From Fimbriimonadaceae bacterium (GTDB taxonomy: Bacteria > Armatimonadota > Fimbriimonadia > Fimbriimonadales > Fimbriimonadaceae), in the NCBI GenBank assembly GCA_020849075.1, contig JADLGZ010000103.1:1-7204 (forward strand): a stretch of 7,204 bases of DNA, read 5' to 3'. This document shows, in pieces, positions 6,719-7,204 of this stretch; position 1 is the first letter of the stretch, and every line of letters begins with the position of its first letter. The notes under the pieces were generated by a model. It made no database searches, was not told where the DNA came from, and saw only the letters and a program-made list of their open reading frames with translations. A program made the position numbers and the translations under genes.

Positions 6719-7204
6719 TTACTTGATGATTTCGGTAATCGTGCCGGCGCCGACCGTTCGGCCACCCTCTCGGATAGCGAACTTGGAGCCTTGCTCCATA
6801 GCGATCGGCTTGTCATCCAGAAGCGAAATCGCCATCTGAACGTTGTCGCCCGGCATGCACATTTCGGCAGCGTCGCCGCCCGTCGTGAAGATGCCGTCAA
6901 TCGTTCCGGTCACGTCCGTCGTTCGGAAGTAGAACTGCGGTCGGTAGCCGGGGACGAATGGGGTGTGTCGGCCGCCTTCATCCTTCGAAAGGACGTAAAC
7001 TTCGCCCTTGAACTTGGTGTGCGGCTTGATCGAACCGGGCTTGGCAATAACCATTCCGCGCTCGATTTCTGTTCGCTCAACACCACGGAGCAAGAGACCG
7101 ACATTATCGCCCGCTTGGCAGTCGTCAAGCAACTTGCGGAACATTTCGATACCCGTGCAGGTGGTCTTTCGTGATTCCGGAGCCAAACCAATGATTTCGA
7201 CTTC
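6719..7204 (-). CDS. tuf: Elongation factor Tu, C-terminal part (5' end beyond window)
   Basis: EF-Tu is the GTPase that carries aminoacyl-tRNA to the ribosome. The 161 visible residues are in frame to the right edge and correspond to roughly residues 240 to the end of the usual 395-400: the second half of domain 2 and all of domain 3. Diagnostic stretches are CTGIEMFRKLLDD, VGLLLRGVER, IERGMVIAKPGSI, PHTKFKGEVYVLSKDEGGRH, YRPQFYFRTTDVTG and FAIREGGRTVGAG near the C-terminus. The G domain lies outside the window. The frame is open through position 7204 (EVEIIGLAPE), so the apparent TTG start at 7186 is not real. rpsJ, its common downstream partner, is on the same strand but separated by a convergent gene and a strong terminator. 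Confidence 0.98.
   Translation of the reverse strand, partial: EVEIIGLAPESRKTTCTGIEMFRKLLDDCQAGDNVGLLLRGVERTEIERGMVIAKPGSIKPHTKFKGEVYVLSKDEGGRHTPFVPGYRPQFYFRTTDVTGTIDGIFTTGGDAAEMCMPGDNVQMAISLLDDKPIAMEQGSKFAIREGGRTVGAGTITEIIK

Noticed and set aside
6674..7174. Plus-strand 166-codon open frame
   Set aside because: Lies entirely opposite tuf, whose protein sequence is unmistakable; the antisense frame shows no family motif.
1..7204. CRISPR array, tRNA or rRNA gene
   Set aside because: No regularly spaced repeats and no tRNA- or rRNA-like stretch were found by eye on either strand.

Overview
The window reads as an ordinary chromosomal stretch (GC-moderate, dense, no mobile element seen) from a Gram-negative-type bacterium. 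The best guess is Armatimonadota, class Fimbriimonadia. That placement is an inference from four things: a PEP-CTERM/Arg-rich sorting tail on a secreted protein, a large secreted glycosidase-like protein with a carbohydrate-binding module, weak or absent Shine-Dalgarno sequences, and a tuf/rpsJ neighbourhood that is detached from the rest of the S10 operon. Planctomycetes or Verrucomicrobia cannot be excluded without a phylogeny.

Layout, left to right. (1) Positions 1-2285, minus strand: one long open reading frame running off the left edge. Its 761 visible codons encode a secreted multidomain protein resembling a GH42-type glycoside hydrolase with a C-terminal CBM6/35-like module. (2) Positions 2286-2323: a very short divergent gap. 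(3) Positions 2324-4309, plus strand: complete transketolase (tkt), with its stop codon inside a hairpin that can terminate transcription from both sides. (4) Positions 4347-5087, minus strand: a PEP-CTERM exported protein whose jelly-roll motifs seem to be in circularly permuted order. (5) Positions 5088-5253: its leader, with two stacked GCTTG/CAAGC palindromes. (6) Positions 5254-5609, minus strand: rpsJ (ribosomal protein S10) and its own terminator. (7) Positions 5705-6664, plus strand: a family 9 glycosyltransferase (heptosyltransferase-like). (8) Positions 6671-6703: a perfect bidirectional terminator. (9) Positions 6719-7204, minus strand: the C-terminal part of tuf (EF-Tu), running off the right edge.

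How it fits together: tuf and rpsJ are translation genes that are commonly adjacent on one strand. Here they are on the same strand but separated by an opposite-strand cell-envelope glycosyltransferase, so rpsJ must have its own promoter and it also has its own terminator. The transketolase is a stand-alone pentose-phosphate/central-carbon gene. The two exported proteins point to surface or extracellular polysaccharide interaction, but nothing links them to each other as a pathway. I found no CRISPR array, tRNA, rRNA, insertion sequence or integration site. The two observations most worth following up are the apparent circular permutation of the PEP-CTERM protein and the loss of the expected catalytic Asn-Glu in the glycosidase-like protein.
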